Shown: in pieces, positions 39,849 to 49,172 of the stretch
Numbering within the stretch: position 1 is the stretch's first letter
Layout of the letters: each line of letters opens with the position of its first letter
Assembly (NCBI RefSeq): GCF_900324475.1
Contig: NZ_LT992502.1
Coordinates: 3,162,001-3,226,000 of the forward strand
Source of the DNA: Enterobacter bugandensis
GTDB taxonomy: Bacteria > Pseudomonadota > Gammaproteobacteria > Enterobacterales > Enterobacteriaceae
DNA: 64,000 nucleotides
Direction: 5' to 3'
Program-made: the position numbers and the translations under genes
Notes under the pieces: model-generated
What the model saw: only the letters and a program-made list of their open reading frames with translations
The model's database searches: none
Told to the model about the DNA's origin: nothing

Positions 39849-40715
39849 TTACATCTCGCAGTAGCGCAGAAAACGCTGCAGCGAACTGGACAGGTGTTTC
39901 TGACGATGGTGGATGCACCACAGCGTGCGCACCAGTTTTGGCAGCGGAACGGGGATTTCCACCAGCGATCCGGTCTCCAGCTGTTCGGCAATCACCCGCC
40001 GGGAAAGACAGCTGATGCCCAGGCCATGACGCACCGCGTGCTTAATCGCCTCTGAGTTTCCCAGCTCCATTCCCAGCTGGAAATGCGGCAGATGCGACAG
40101 CAGCAGGTAGTCGACAATCTCACGCGTGCCGGAACCCTGCTCGCGGAGGATCCACTGCGCCTGCGCCAGCCGCTCCAGCGTCACCTCACCCTGCAATAAC
40201 GACGAGGCCGGAGACGCAAACACCACCAGCTCATCCTCCAGCCAGGGCTCGGCAATGATATCGACGTTGTGGCAAGGACCTTCGATAAGTCCGATATCCA
40301 CGCGGAAATCAATCACCGCGTTGATCACGTCCTGGCTGTTACCCACGCTCATCTCCAGCGGCAGGGTCGGGAAATCCCGGCGGTAGCGGGCAATCACTTC
40401 CGGCAGGATGTAGTTGCCGATGGTGCTGCTGGCAAAAACGCGGATCGCGCCGTTGTCCTCGCGGAACAGCTGCTCGATTTCAATAGCCTGCTCCAGCAGC
40501 GCCAGCGCGCGCGGGTAAAGCAGGCGGCCATGTTCGTTAACCACCAGTCGCTTCCCTACCCTGTCAAACAGCTGGACGCCCAACTGGCCTTCGAGATCGG
40601 TCAACGCCGCGCTGACGGCAGACTGCGAGAGCGCCAGCATTTGTGACGCCTGGGTCGTCGAGCCGCTTTTCAGCACCTCGGCAAACACTTCCAGCTGACG
40701 CAATGTAATGTGCAT
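39849..40715 (-). CDS. yeiE: LysR-type regulator YeiE
   Basis: Transcription regulator of 288 residues. An N-terminal winged helix-turn-helix ([20 protein letters not shown], then [17 protein letters not shown]) precedes the type 2 periplasmic-binding-like effector domain (from about residue 90). Divergent from yeiH, a putative sulfate/sulfite exporter, which fits reports that YeiE responds to sulfite in related enterobacteria. The shared region holds a 10-bp inverted repeat that could be its binding site. E. coli YeiE is five residues longer at the C-terminus. Confidence 0.95.
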   Translation of the reverse strand: MHITLRQLEVFAEVLKSGSTTQASQMLALSQSAVSAALTDLEGQLGVQLFDRVGKRLVVNEHGRLLYPRALALLEQAIEIEQLFREDNGAIRVFASSTIGNYILPEVIARYRRDFPTLPLEMSVGNSQDVINAVIDFRVDIGLIEGPCHNVDIIAEPWLEDELVVFASPASSLLQGEVTLERLAQAQWILREQGSGTREIVDYLLLSHLPHFQLGMELGNSEAIKHAVRHGLGISCLSRRVIAEQLETGSLVEIPVPLPKLVRTLWCIHHRQKHLSSSLQRFLRYCEM

Positions 40716-40736
40716 GGTTGCTTACCACTTATAAAG

Positions 40737-40760
40737 ATTGATTATAAATATATAATCAAT
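40737..40760. promoter_or_regulatory. Inverted repeat in the yeiE-yeiH intergenic region
   Basis: ATTGATTATA, AATA, TATAATCAAT: a perfect 10-bp inverted repeat, entirely A+T but for one G/C per arm, 22 bp before the yeiE start. It contains T-N11-A patterns as LysR proteins need, and is the likely YeiE autoregulatory or activation site. Confidence 0.6.
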
Positions 40761-40812
40761 TTTATTTTTAAGCCAGCGCGCCGTAACCTTTAGCCAGACA
40801 AAGGAGAAGGTT

Positions 40813-41859
40813 ATGTCAGAAATCACCTTACAACATCATCGTACAGTGTGGCACTTCGTGCCCGGCCTTGCGCTCAGCGCCGTCGTCACCGGCGTGGCCT
40901 TATGGGGCGGCAGTATTCCGGCAGTGGCCGGTGCAGGGTTCAGCGCGTTAACGCTGGCCATTTTGCTCGGCATGGTGGTCGGGAACACCGTTTACCCCCA
41001 CATCTGGAAATCCTGTGACGGCGGCGTGATTTTCGCCAAGCAGCATTTATTACGTCTCGGGATTATCCTTTACGGCTTCCGTCTCACCTTTTCGCAGATT
41101 GCGGACGTGGGCGTCAGCGGGATTGCCATTGACGTCCTGACGCTGACCAGCACCTTTTTACTGGCGTGCTTTATCGGTCAGAAAGTGTTTGGCCTGGATA
41201 AGCAAACCAGCTGGTTAATCGGCGCAGGCAGCAGCATCTGCGGCGCGGCCGCAGTGCTGGCAACAGAACCCGTCGTTAAAGCCGAAGCCAGTAAAGTGAC
41301 GGTGGCGGTCGCGACGGTGGTTATCTTCGGTACGCTGGCAATCTTCCTGTATCCGGCCATGTACCCGCTGGTGGCGCACTGGTTTAGCCCGGAAACCTAC
41401 GGCATCTATATTGGCTCAACCATGCACGAAGTGGCGCAGGTGGTGGCGGCAGGTCACGCCATTAACCCGGAAGCGGAAAACGCGGCGGTCATTGCCAAAA
41501 TGCTGCGCGTGATGATGCTGGCCCCGTTCCTGATTTTCCTCGCGGCCCGTGTTAAACAGCTGGCACCGGCTGGCGGCAGCGAGAAGAGCAAAATCACCAT
41601 TCCGTGGTTTGCGATCCTGTTCATCGTGGTCGCTATCTTTAACTCCTTCCACCTGCTGCCGAAAGCGGTAGTGGAGATGCTGGTGACGCTGGATACGGTG
41701 CTGCTGGCGATGGCGATGGCGGCGCTGGGGGTGACCACGCACGTCAGCGCGCTGAAAAAAGCCGGTGCGAAGCCGCTGCTGATGGCGCTGGTGCTCTTCA
41801 TCTGGCTGATTGTCGGCGGCGGTGCGATTAACCTCGCCGTGCACAGCCTGATGGCATAA
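40813..41859 (+). CDS. yeiH: YeiH family putative sulfate exporter
   Basis: Polytopic membrane protein of 348 residues (PSE family, UPF0324), about ten helices. Conserved segments: LAILLGMVVGNTVYP, LRLGIILYGFRLTF, GAGSSICGAAAVLATEPVVKA and STMHEVAQVVAAGHA. The ribosome site is AAGGAGAAGG. Divergent from yeiE, its likely regulator. Transport of sulfate or sulfite is a family prediction, not shown by the sequence. Confidence 0.94.
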   Translation: MSEITLQHHRTVWHFVPGLALSAVVTGVALWGGSIPAVAGAGFSALTLAILLGMVVGNTVYPHIWKSCDGGVIFAKQHLLRLGIILYGFRLTFSQIADVGVSGIAIDVLTLTSTFLLACFIGQKVFGLDKQTSWLIGAGSSICGAAAVLATEPVVKAEASKVTVAVATVVIFGTLAIFLYPAMYPLVAHWFSPETYGIYIGSTMHEVAQVVAAGHAINPEAENAAVIAKMLRVMMLAPFLIFLAARVKQLAPAGGSEKSKITIPWFAILFIVVAIFNSFHLLPKAVVEMLVTLDTVLLAMAMAALGVTTHVSALKKAGAKPLLMALVLFIWLIVGGGAINLAVHSLMA

Positions 41860-41923
41860 ACCATCTCGTCCTTCTCCTGTTAACCCGCTATCATAAGCGT
41901 TTCGGGTTAACAGGAGTTTTTTT

Positions 41924-42781
41924 ATGAAATACGTTGGAGCGCACGTCAGCGCTGCAGGTGGCCTGGCGAATGCCGCCATTCGCGCCGCCGAAATTGAGGC
42001 TACCGCTTTCGCCCTGTTCACCAAAAACCAGCGCCAGTGGCGCGCCGCGCCGCTCACCGCTGAGGTCATTGACGATTTCAAAGCCGCCTGTGAAAAATTC
42101 CATTACGGGCCGGGTCAGATCCTTCCCCACGACAGCTATCTGATTAACCTCGGGCATCCGGTGCAGGAAGCGCTGGATAAGTCCCGCGAGGCGTTCCTTG
42201 ATGAAGTGCAGCGCTGCGAACAGCTCGGGCTGACGCTGCTGAACTTCCATCCGGGTAGTCATCTGATGCAGATTGATGAAGATGCCTGTCTGGCGCGCAT
42301 TGCCGAATCCATCAACATGACGCTGGATAAGACCAAAGGCGTCACCGCAGTGATTGAAAACACGGCTGGTCAGGGCAGCAACCTCGGCTTTAGGTTTGAA
42401 CATCTGGCGGCAATCATTGACGGCGTGGAAGATAAGTCTCGCGTGGGCGTGTGCATTGATACCTGCCATGCGTTTGCCGCCGGGTATGACCTGCGCACAA
42501 CCGAGGCCACGAAAAATACTTTCGAGGAGTTCGAGCGCGTTGTTGGCTTTAAATATCTGCGCGGTATGCACCTGAACGATGCGAAAAGCGCGTTCGGCAG
42601 CCGCGTTGACCGCCACCACAGCCTGGGCGAAGGCAATATCGGTCACGATGCCTTCCGCTTTATTATGCAGGACGCCCGCTTCGACGGTATTCCGATGGTG
42701 CTGGAAACCATCAATCCGGATATCTGGGCGGAGGAGATTGCCTGGCTGAAGGCTCAGCAAACCGCAGAACAGGCGGCATAA
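41924..42781 (+). CDS. nfo: Endonuclease IV
   Basis: AP endonuclease of 285 residues that cuts 5' to abasic sites and removes 3' blocking groups; member of the SoxRS regulon in E. coli. TIM barrel with three zinc ions; ligands are in [46 protein letters not shown] and the C-terminal ETINPD. An AACAGGAG ribosome site precedes the ATG. No clear SoxS box was assigned. It converges on fruA across a shared terminator; the rihB/nupX/psuK-type genes found here in E. coli are absent. Confidence 0.97.
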   Translation: MKYVGAHVSAAGGLANAAIRAAEIEATAFALFTKNQRQWRAAPLTAEVIDDFKAACEKFHYGPGQILPHDSYLINLGHPVQEALDKSREAFLDEVQRCEQLGLTLLNFHPGSHLMQIDEDACLARIAESINMTLDKTKGVTAVIENTAGQGSNLGFRFEHLAAIIDGVEDKSRVGVCIDTCHAFAAGYDLRTTEATKNTFEEFERVVGFKYLRGMHLNDAKSAFGSRVDRHHSLGEGNIGHDAFRFIMQDARFDGIPMVLETINPDIWAEEIAWLKAQQTAEQAA

Positions 42782-42816
42782 AAAAAGCCGGGTTGCATTA
42801 GCACCCGGCTTTTTTA
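42780..42816. terminator. Bidirectional terminator between nfo and fruA
   Basis: GCCGGGT, 9-nt interior, ACCCGGC, with an A-run to the left and a T-run to the right; it serves both convergent transcripts. Confidence 0.9.
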
Positions 42817-42827
42817 TTGCTTAGTGC

Positions 42828-44513
42828 TTACGCTGCTTTTGCCACAACTTCCGCTTCCGGACGTTTCAGCACCGCGTAAGACAGGCCTGCCACCAGCGTA
42901 CCGGCAACAATCGCCAGCAGATAACCCAGTACCGGGGTGATGGCGCCAGGGATCAGCAGGACGAACAGACCGCCGTGCGGTGCCATCAGCTTCGCGCCAA
43001 TCGCCATGGAGATGGCACCCGTTACCGCGCCGCCGACGATACAGCACGGCAGAACACGCATTGGGTCACGCGCCGCGAACGGAATCGCACCTTCGGTGAT
43101 GAAGCACAGGCCCAGCACCAGCGCCGCTTTACCGCCTTCCTGCTGCGCTTTGTCGAACTTACGACGGGCAATAATCGTCGCCAGGCCAAGCGCCAGCGGT
43201 GGCACCATACCGGCCGCCATGATCGCCGCCATCGGCGCGTAGGTCTGGGTACTCAGCAGGCCAACGCCAAAGGCGTATGCCGCTTTGTTCACCGGGCCAC
43301 CCATGTCGGTACACATCATGCCGCCGAGGATTGCGCCCAGCAGCACCGCGTTCGCCGTGCCCATGGTTTGCAGCCAGTGGGTCAGGCCCGCCAGGATACC
43401 CGCAACCGGCTTACCAATCAGGTAGATCATCGCCAGACCGACCACCAGGCTGGAGATGAGCGGAATGATCAGGATTGGCTTCAGCGCCTCCATACTCTGC
43501 GGCAGCTTCAGCTTCGAGCTAATCAGCTTCGCGACGTAACCCGCGAGGAAACCGGCGATGATACCGCCAATAAAGCCGGAGCCGGTGCTCACTGCCAGCA
43601 TACCGCCGATAAGACCCGGGGTCAGACCCGGACGGTCAGCGATGGAGAAAGCGATAAAGCCCGCCAGCACCGGCACCATCAGCGCGAACGCTGAACCGCC
43701 GCCGATCTGCATCAGCGCAGCCGCAAGCGTCCCTTCTTCTTTAAATGCCGTAATACCAAACGCGAACGACAGTGCGATACACAGGCCGCCCGCAACCACC
43801 ATCGGCAGCATGTAGGACACGCCGGTCAGCAGGTGACGGTATGCGCCCGCAGACTCTTTTTTGCCTTCGGTCGGCGTTTTTACTGCGCCGGTGGCCTGAT
43901 ACGGTTTGGCTTCTGCCAGGGCCTTATCAAACTCCTGCGCGGTCTTTTTCAGCGCCAGGCCGGTAGAGGTGCGGTACATCGGTTTGCCGGCAAATTTCGC
44001 CAGATCCACTTCGATATCTGCCGCCACAATCACCAGATCGGCCTCAGCGACCTCTTCCGGCGTAATGGCATTGCCCGCCCCCACGGAGCCACGGGTTTCA
44101 ACCTTCACCCACCAGCCGCGTTTTTTCGCTTCGGTTTCAATGGCTTCAGCCGCCATAAAGGTATGCGCCACGCCCGTCGGGCAGGCCGTGACCGCGACAA
44201 CGCGTTTCGGACCCGAGGCCGCAGCAGGAGCCGCCGCGACAGGCGCGCTGTAGACGGTCGCGTGACCTTTCGCTTCGCTCAGGAACAGTTCCGGGTGTGC
44301 CACCGCGCGATTAATATCGCCCAGCCACACTTTTTTGCCGTTCAGCGCGCTGTCAGCGGGAATTTTATCGCCCAGGACAATCGCCAGTTCGGCATCGCCT
44401 GGGTTATCAATGATGTCCAGGTGTGCTTTTTGTGCCGCCGCGCCCAGCAGGGTCTTCGCCATGTAGGCGCGAGCCTGTCCGAGACCGGAGTCAATGATCA
44501 GCAGCGTTTTCAT
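42828..44513 (-). CDS. fruA: Fructose PTS permease, EIIB'BC
   Basis: Membrane component of the fructose phosphotransferase system, 561 residues; imports fructose and releases fructose 1-phosphate. Order: an inactive EIIB' duplicate (1-90) lacking the active-site Cys, a linker rich in Ala/Pro, the active EIIB with Cys111 in VTACPTGVAHTFMAAE, then the EIIC membrane domain (from about 225) with about ten helices. Last gene of fruBKA, 16 bp after fruK. Confidence 0.98.
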   Translation of the reverse strand: MKTLLIIDSGLGQARAYMAKTLLGAAAQKAHLDIIDNPGDAELAIVLGDKIPADSALNGKKVWLGDINRAVAHPELFLSEAKGHATVYSAPVAAAPAAASGPKRVVAVTACPTGVAHTFMAAEAIETEAKKRGWWVKVETRGSVGAGNAITPEEVAEADLVIVAADIEVDLAKFAGKPMYRTSTGLALKKTAQEFDKALAEAKPYQATGAVKTPTEGKKESAGAYRHLLTGVSYMLPMVVAGGLCIALSFAFGITAFKEEGTLAAALMQIGGGSAFALMVPVLAGFIAFSIADRPGLTPGLIGGMLAVSTGSGFIGGIIAGFLAGYVAKLISSKLKLPQSMEALKPILIIPLISSLVVGLAMIYLIGKPVAGILAGLTHWLQTMGTANAVLLGAILGGMMCTDMGGPVNKAAYAFGVGLLSTQTYAPMAAIMAAGMVPPLALGLATIIARRKFDKAQQEGGKAALVLGLCFITEGAIPFAARDPMRVLPCCIVGGAVTGAISMAIGAKLMAPHGGLFVLLIPGAITPVLGYLLAIVAGTLVAGLSYAVLKRPEAEVVAKAA

Positions 44514-44529
44514 TATTCCTCTCCTGCTG

Positions 44530-45468
44530 TTAGTTAAAAGGTTTTAAGTCAACGCGCGCCATCATCGCGGCTAACTGGGTACGATCGGTAATACCGACAT
44601 TGCTCTGGCTCACGGCCAGGGCTGCAACGGCGGTGGCAAGACGTAATGTATGTTCACTGGATTCACGCATCAGCAGGCCGTAAATCAGGCCGCCAACCAT
44701 AGAATCCCCTGCGCCAACGGTGCTCACTACTTCCATTGACGGCGGTTTGGCAATCCATTCACCTGAAGCGTTAACCCACAACGCCCCTTCTGCACCCAGC
44801 GAGATCACCACGTGAGCAATACCCTGCTCGCGCAGCGCATGGGCGGCCTCAATCACATCTTTTAATTCCGGCAGCTTGCGTCCTGCCCAGATCTCCAGCT
44901 CGCGGCGGTTTGGCTTCACCAGCCACGGAGAGGCTTTCAGACCCGCCACCAGCGCATCGCGGCTGCTGTCGAAGATAATGCACGGGCACTGGCTGCGCAG
45001 ACGCGTCATCCAGTCGGTAAACGCTTCCGGGCTGACGCCGGACGGCAGGCTGCCGCTGACGCACACCATATCGAACTGGCCCAGCCAGGTCAGGGAGTCG
45101 GTCACAAAGCGCTCCCAGTCAGCTGGCGTCACTTCGAAACCGGAGAAGTTAAGATCGGTCACTTCGCCGTCTTTTTCCGTCAGCTTAACGTTGATGCGGG
45201 TACGGCCCTGCACAACCTGGAAACGGTTGGCAATGCCCAGCTCGCTGAACAGCTGCTGGAAGCCATCCTGGTTATCTTTACCGAGGAATCCGCCTACGGT
45301 GACGTCGATACCGAGATCCTTGAGCACCTTCGCGACGTTAATCCCTTTGCCCGCAGCATGCAGGCCAGTGGTACGCACGAGGTTAACTTCGCCGCGTTCA
45401 ATTTCCGGGCAAAACCCCACCAGGTCATAAGCCGGGTTCAGCGTAATAGTCGCAACACGTCTGCTCAT
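44530..45468 (-). CDS. fruK: 1-phosphofructokinase
   Basis: PfkB-family kinase of 312 residues that makes fructose 1,6-bisphosphate from fructose 1-phosphate. Motifs: N-terminal TLNPAYDLVG, the GLHAAGKGINVAKVL signature, and the C-terminal anion hole STVGAGDSMVGGL with catalytic Asp. Its ATG overlaps the fruB stop (TAATG), a sign of coupling. Fructose 1-phosphate, its substrate, is the inducer that frees Cra from the operators upstream of fruB. Confidence 0.98.
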   Translation of the reverse strand: MSRRVATITLNPAYDLVGFCPEIERGEVNLVRTTGLHAAGKGINVAKVLKDLGIDVTVGGFLGKDNQDGFQQLFSELGIANRFQVVQGRTRINVKLTEKDGEVTDLNFSGFEVTPADWERFVTDSLTWLGQFDMVCVSGSLPSGVSPEAFTDWMTRLRSQCPCIIFDSSRDALVAGLKASPWLVKPNRRELEIWAGRKLPELKDVIEAAHALREQGIAHVVISLGAEGALWVNASGEWIAKPPSMEVVSTVGAGDSMVGGLIYGLLMRESSEHTLRLATAVAALAVSQSNVGITDRTQLAAMMARVDLKPFN

Positions 45469-46598
45469 TATGCGCCCTCCCCCAGACCTGCCGCGATGGC
45501 GTCGCCAATTGCTTTCAGCGCCTGTTCAGCATCTGCGCCCTGCGCGGTGAAGCGCAGGCGATGGCCTTTCTTCACGCCCAGCGCGACGACTTTCATCAGG
45601 CTACGGCCGTTGGCCGGTTTGCCCGAACCATCCAGGTTGGTCACGGTAATCTCGCTTTCAAATTGTTTAATGGTGTTGACCAGCATGGTGCCCGGACGGG
45701 CATGCAGGCCGTGTTCGTTGCGCACCACGAACTCGGCGTTCAGCACGTCGTCCGTTAGAGCGTCGTCGCTGGTCAGCAGCGCCAGCACGGTCGCCGCATC
45801 GGCGTTCAGCAGTTTTTCAGCTTTATTGTTCAGCAGCAGATCGCCCAGACGCTTCAGCACCGAAACCGGCTGCTCATCGTTCATCGCCACGGTCACCAGC
45901 ATGGCTGCTGTCTCGCCCTCAACGTCGAACGCGGTGGCGGCGCGGCTCACTGCAATTGCGCTACGCAGGTTGCCTTCAGCGCTGTCGTTCAGCCAGATGC
46001 CCTGGCCGAGATTCAGCGGTTTATCGTTAATCACGCGCGTCACAAAGGTGGCATCAGCGGCACCCGCTTCTTTCAGGCGACCCGCGTTCAATGCCTGCAG
46101 CGTGACCAGATCGGAGGCCACAACATCCAGCGTCAGCGTGTCGTTATCCAGCTTCAGCGCTTCACTCTGTTTTTCGCCCATCAGCAACGCCCGCAGCTCT
46201 TCAGCGGTTGTTGCAGACTTCAGCTGTTCCGCCACGGAGTCATCGCTCAGGACATGCGTCAGCTGACGCAGCAGGCCTAAGTGTTCGTCGCTGCTCGCCG
46301 CGATACCGATAGCAACATAAGCCACCTGGCCGTCGCCCCAGAGCACGCCCTGCGGGAACTGATAGACCTTAACGCCGGTTTTCAGCACCTGGTCGCGGGT
46401 GTCGGTTGTGCCGTGCGGAATGGCAATGCCATTGCCGAGGAAGGTGGAGGTCTGCTGCTCGCGCGCCAGCATACCGTTTACGTAGCCGTCCGCGACGTTA
46501 CCCGCCTGCACAAGGGCAGCGGCAACCTGACGAATAGCCTCTTCTTTATCCCCGGCCTGAGCGCCCGGGTGAATATCCTGAACAGATAACTGGAACAT
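45468..46598 (-). CDS. fruB: Fructose PTS diphosphoryl transfer protein (EIIA-M-FPr)
   Basis: Cytoplasmic fusion of 376 residues. The EIIA-Fru domain (1-142) has phospho-His62 in [10 protein letters not shown]; a central M domain of unknown use follows; the C-terminal HPr-like FPr domain has phospho-His299 in [11 protein letters not shown]. It carries phosphate from enzyme I to FruA. First gene of fruBKA, preceded by AGGAGAGGAGA and two Cra sites. Confidence 0.98.
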   Translation of the reverse strand: MFQLSVQDIHPGAQAGDKEEAIRQVAAALVQAGNVADGYVNGMLAREQQTSTFLGNGIAIPHGTTDTRDQVLKTGVKVYQFPQGVLWGDGQVAYVAIGIAASSDEHLGLLRQLTHVLSDDSVAEQLKSATTAEELRALLMGEKQSEALKLDNDTLTLDVVASDLVTLQALNAGRLKEAGAADATFVTRVINDKPLNLGQGIWLNDSAEGNLRSAIAVSRAATAFDVEGETAAMLVTVAMNDEQPVSVLKRLGDLLLNNKAEKLLNADAATVLALLTSDDALTDDVLNAEFVVRNEHGLHARPGTMLVNTIKQFESEITVTNLDGSGKPANGRSLMKVVALGVKKGHRLRFTAQGADAEQALKAIGDAIAAGLGEGA

Positions 46599-46620
46599 GG
46601 TTCTCCTCTCCTGCTGAAAG

Positions 46621-46632
46621 TGAATCGTTTCA
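46621..46632. promoter_or_regulatory. Cra (FruR) operator O1 of fruBKA
   Basis: TGAATCGTTTCA is an exact match to the Cra consensus TGAAWCGNTTCA, 23-34 bp upstream of the fruB start codon. Confidence 0.9.
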
Positions 46633-46687
46633 GCTTACATGAGAAAAAATGCGCTAGCCTGCTCCGTTTGTTAAAACAAGATAGCGC

Positions 46688-46699
46688 TGAAACGTTTCA
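46688..46699. promoter_or_regulatory. Cra (FruR) operator O2 of fruBKA
   Basis: TGAAACGTTTCA is a perfect palindrome and an exact Cra match, 67 bp from O1. Paired sites are known for this operon in E. coli. Confidence 0.9.
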
Positions 46700-46785
46700 A
46701 AAAGTCTTGCGCTTTCTGCATTGGCTTGCAAGAAATGTCGTATTTCCGATATCAGAATTTAGAGATACTGCACATTTCTTCTGCG

Positions 46786-46836
46786 TTCAGCTAAATTTTG
46801 CTGAACTTCAGCAAACCAGTTTCAGCTAAGTTCAGC
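46786..46836 (+). repeat. Cluster of TTCAGC hexamers upstream of setB
   Basis: TTCAGC begins at 46786, 46807, 46821 and 46831, with an inverted GCTGAA at 46800; GCTGAACTTCAGC (46800-46812) is a palindrome. The 9-mer TTCAGCTAA occurs twice. It suggests repeated binding of one regulator. Confidence 0.45.
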
Positions 46837-46959
46837 CAGGTGGGGAGTAAGTTGAAATGCCATTTTGATTTTTCGTGGGGTAATTGACTTCACCCACTGT
46901 TTATTTTTTAACTGACGGCGTAAACTCCGCCCCTCTCTGTTACTCGCTAATTATAAAAC

Positions 46960-48141
46960 ATGCATAACACCCCTGCGGCCACCGCGCTGAAGCCCTTTGA
47001 TTTGACGTCAACGGCGTTCCTGATTGTTGCCTTCTTTACGGGCATCGCCGGTGCGTTGCAAACCCCGACGCTGAGCCTGTTCCTGACCAACGAAGTTCAC
47101 GCCCGTCCGGCGATGGTTGGCTTCTTTTTTACCGGAAGCGCCATCATCGGCATTCTTGTCAGCCAGTTTCTCGCCGGTCGTTCCGACCGCAAAGGCGATC
47201 GTAAAAGCCTGATCGTTTTCTGCTGTCTGATGGGGGTGTTGGCCTGCGTCCTGTTTGCCTGGAACCGTAACTATTTCATTCTGCTATTCATCGGCGTTTT
47301 TCTGAGCAGCTTTGGCTCAACCGCCAACCCGCAGCTGTTTGCCCTTGCCCGCGAACATGCCGACCATACCGGGCGGGAAGCGGTGATGTTCAGCTCGATA
47401 TTGCGCGCTCAGGTGTCGCTGGCATGGGTAATTGGCCCGCCGCTGGCCTACGCGCTGGCAATGGGGTTTGGCTTTACGGTGATGTACCTGAGCGCGGCGG
47501 TCGCGTTTGTGGCGTGCGGCGCAATGGTATGGTTTTTTCTGCCGTCAATGCGCAAAGAGCCCAAAGTGGCAACGGGCGTGCTGGAAGCGCCGCGTCGTAA
47601 CCGCCGCGATGCCCTGCTCCTGTTTGTTATCTGCACGCTGATGTGGGGCACCAACAGCCTGTATATCATTAACATGCCGCTGTTTATTATTGATGAGCTA
47701 CACCTGCCGGAGAAGCTGGCCGGCATTATGATGGGCACCGCCGCGGGTCTTGAGATCCCAACCATGCTGATTGCAGGCTATTATGCGAAGCGTTTTGGAA
47801 AGCGTTTTTTAATGCGCATTGCGGCCGTCGCCGGGCTGCTATTCTACGTTGGCATGCTGACGGTCCATACGCCAGCCCTGCTTCTTGCTTTACAGCTGCT
47901 GAACGCCGTGTATATCGGCATCCTGGCGGGGATTGGCATGCTCTACTTCCAGGATCTGATGCCGGGGCAGGCAGGTGCCGCCACCACCCTTTATACTAAT
48001 ACCACCCGCGTGGGCTGGATTATCGCGGGCTCGATGGCCGGTATCGTTGCCGAGATCTGGAACTACCACACGGTGTTCTGGATTGCGCTGGTGATGTGTA
48101 CGCTGACGATTGGCTGTCTGGCGAGGATCAAGGACGTTTAA
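46960..48141 (+). CDS. setB: Sugar efflux transporter SetB
   Basis: Major facilitator of 393 residues, same length as E. coli SetB, 12 membrane helices. Set-family hallmarks are present: [27 protein letters not shown], the MFS loop [14 protein letters not shown] and [21 protein letters not shown]. It exports lactose, glucose and related sugars or analogues. No strong Shine-Dalgarno is seen. Its stop overlaps the yeiW stop by 4 bp in convergent orientation, so no terminator separates them. Confidence 0.96.
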   Translation: MHNTPAATALKPFDLTSTAFLIVAFFTGIAGALQTPTLSLFLTNEVHARPAMVGFFFTGSAIIGILVSQFLAGRSDRKGDRKSLIVFCCLMGVLACVLFAWNRNYFILLFIGVFLSSFGSTANPQLFALAREHADHTGREAVMFSSILRAQVSLAWVIGPPLAYALAMGFGFTVMYLSAAVAFVACGAMVWFFLPSMRKEPKVATGVLEAPRRNRRDALLLFVICTLMWGTNSLYIINMPLFIIDELHLPEKLAGIMMGTAAGLEIPTMLIAGYYAKRFGKRFLMRIAAVAGLLFYVGMLTVHTPALLLALQLLNAVYIGILAGIGMLYFQDLMPGQAGAATTLYTNTTRVGWIIAGSMAGIVAEIWNYHTVFWIALVMCTLTIGCLARIKDV

Positions 48142-48392
48142 GGCGCGGTGAGCGCTTCCAGCTCCAGCAGCCATGTCATTGCCTGCGCGCGCGTGCTGCC
48201 GCACATTTCAGCTGATGGCTGAAGCCCGGAACAGACCTTCGGGCGCAGGGGAGACTCAAAGATCATACACAGGTTGGATTCAGAGAGCTGAACGCAGCGG
48301 GTATTGGCGGGCTTGCCTTCAGGCATGCCTGGAATGGGGCTTGAAATGGACGGAGCGGTACAGCACGCGCCGCAATCTGGACGACAATCCAT
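48138..48392 (-). CDS. yeiW: YkgJ-type cysteine cluster protein YeiW
   Basis: Small protein of 84 residues, UPF0153 family, probably binding a metal or iron-sulfur centre. It is rich in cysteines: CRPDCGACC at the start, then RCVQL, CMIF, RPKVC and EMC. The start ([11 protein letters not shown]) equals the E. coli form; a 31-residue upstream reading is not conserved. GAGAGAG lies just upstream. Function unknown. It converges on setB with a 4-bp overlap and is divergent from efpL. Confidence 0.9.
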   Translation of the reverse strand: MDCRPDCGACCTAPSISSPIPGMPEGKPANTRCVQLSESNLCMIFESPLRPKVCSGLQPSAEMCGSTRAQAMTWLLELEALTAP

Positions 48393-48554
48393 ACATGCTC
48401 TCTCGGTGGCGAACACCCGTACAGTCGGGCATCGGGCGCACAGTAACACCTTTTGCGTATTGATAGCAAAAGCCACGAATTCCACTTGCCTGAAAGGCCG
48501 CGCGCGAGTAATTTGGCGCGATATTTTTTACCTCCCGTAGACAGGATTACTGCA

Positions 48555-49127
48555 ATGCCAAGAGCGAACGAAATTAAGAAAGGTATGGTACTGAATTACA
48601 ACGGCAAATTGCTGATTGTGAAAGACATCGACATTCAGGCACCAAGCGCCCGTGGTGCAGCGACGCTGTACAAAATGCGTTTCGCCGATGTGCGTACCGG
48701 CCTGAAGGTGGAAGAACGTTTTAAAGGTGACGATATCGTTGATACCGTGACCCTGACCCGCCGCTACGTTGATTTCTCCTACATCGACGGCAACGAATAC
48801 GTGTTCATGGATAAAGAAGATTACACCCCGTACATCTTCACCAAAGATCAGATCGAAGAAGAGCTGCTGTTCATTCCTGAAGGCGGTATGCCAGACATGC
48901 AGGTACTGACCTGGGACGGCGTGCTGCTGGCGCTTGAACTGCCGCAGACCGTGGATCTGGAAATCGTTGAAACCGCGCCGGGCATCAAAGGCGCGTCAGC
49001 AAGTGCGCGCAACAAACCAGCGACCCTGACCACCGGTCTGGTTGTGCAGGTGCCGGAATATCTCTCCGCTGGCGAGAAGATCCGCATCCATATTGAAGAA
49101 AAACGCTATATGGGTCGTGCTGACTGA
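48555..49127 (+). CDS. efpL: Elongation factor P-like protein EfpL (YeiP)
   Basis: EF-P paralogue of 190 residues with three beta-barrel domains (KOW-like, OB, and C-terminal OB). The loop that reaches the peptidyl-transferase centre is [11 protein letters not shown] with Arg33 where EF-P has its modified Lys34. In E. coli EfpL relieves stalling at subsets of proline-containing motifs. The start was set at [10 protein letters not shown], matching the family; 34 further codons in frame upstream are not conserved. Followed by a long REP-like hairpin before uxuA. Confidence 0.96.
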   Translation: MPRANEIKKGMVLNYNGKLLIVKDIDIQAPSARGAATLYKMRFADVRTGLKVEERFKGDDIVDTVTLTRRYVDFSYIDGNEYVFMDKEDYTPYIFTKDQIEEELLFIPEGGMPDMQVLTWDGVLLALELPQTVDLEIVETAPGIKGASASARNKPATLTTGLVVQVPEYLSAGEKIRIHIEEKRYMGRAD

Positions 49128-49136
49128 TTATGGCAT

Positions 49137-49166
49137 TTGTCGGGTGGCGGCTTCGCCACCCGACAA
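49137..49166. repeat. REP-like hairpin between efpL and uxuA
   Basis: TTGTCGGGTGGCG, loop GCTT, CGCCACCCGACAA: a 13-bp perfect stem between two convergent genes, similar to enterobacterial REP palindromes. It may end both transcripts or protect 3' ends. Confidence 0.75.
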
Positions 49167-49172
49167 TTCCGG

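Larger units (their letters stand above)
46599..46959. other. Gene-free control region between fruB and setB
   Basis: This 361-bp stretch holds two Cra operators near fruB and a cluster of TTCAGC hexamers near setB. A setB promoter candidate is TTGACT (46884-46889), 17 nt, TTTAAC. setB has no good Shine-Dalgarno sequence in the bases before its ATG. No protein or RNA gene could be supported. Confidence 0.6.

Noticed and set aside
46620..46829. A 69-codon GTG-start frame between fruB and setB
   Set aside because: It runs through both Cra operators and the TTCAGC cluster, so the sequence is explained by regulation; no ribosome site.
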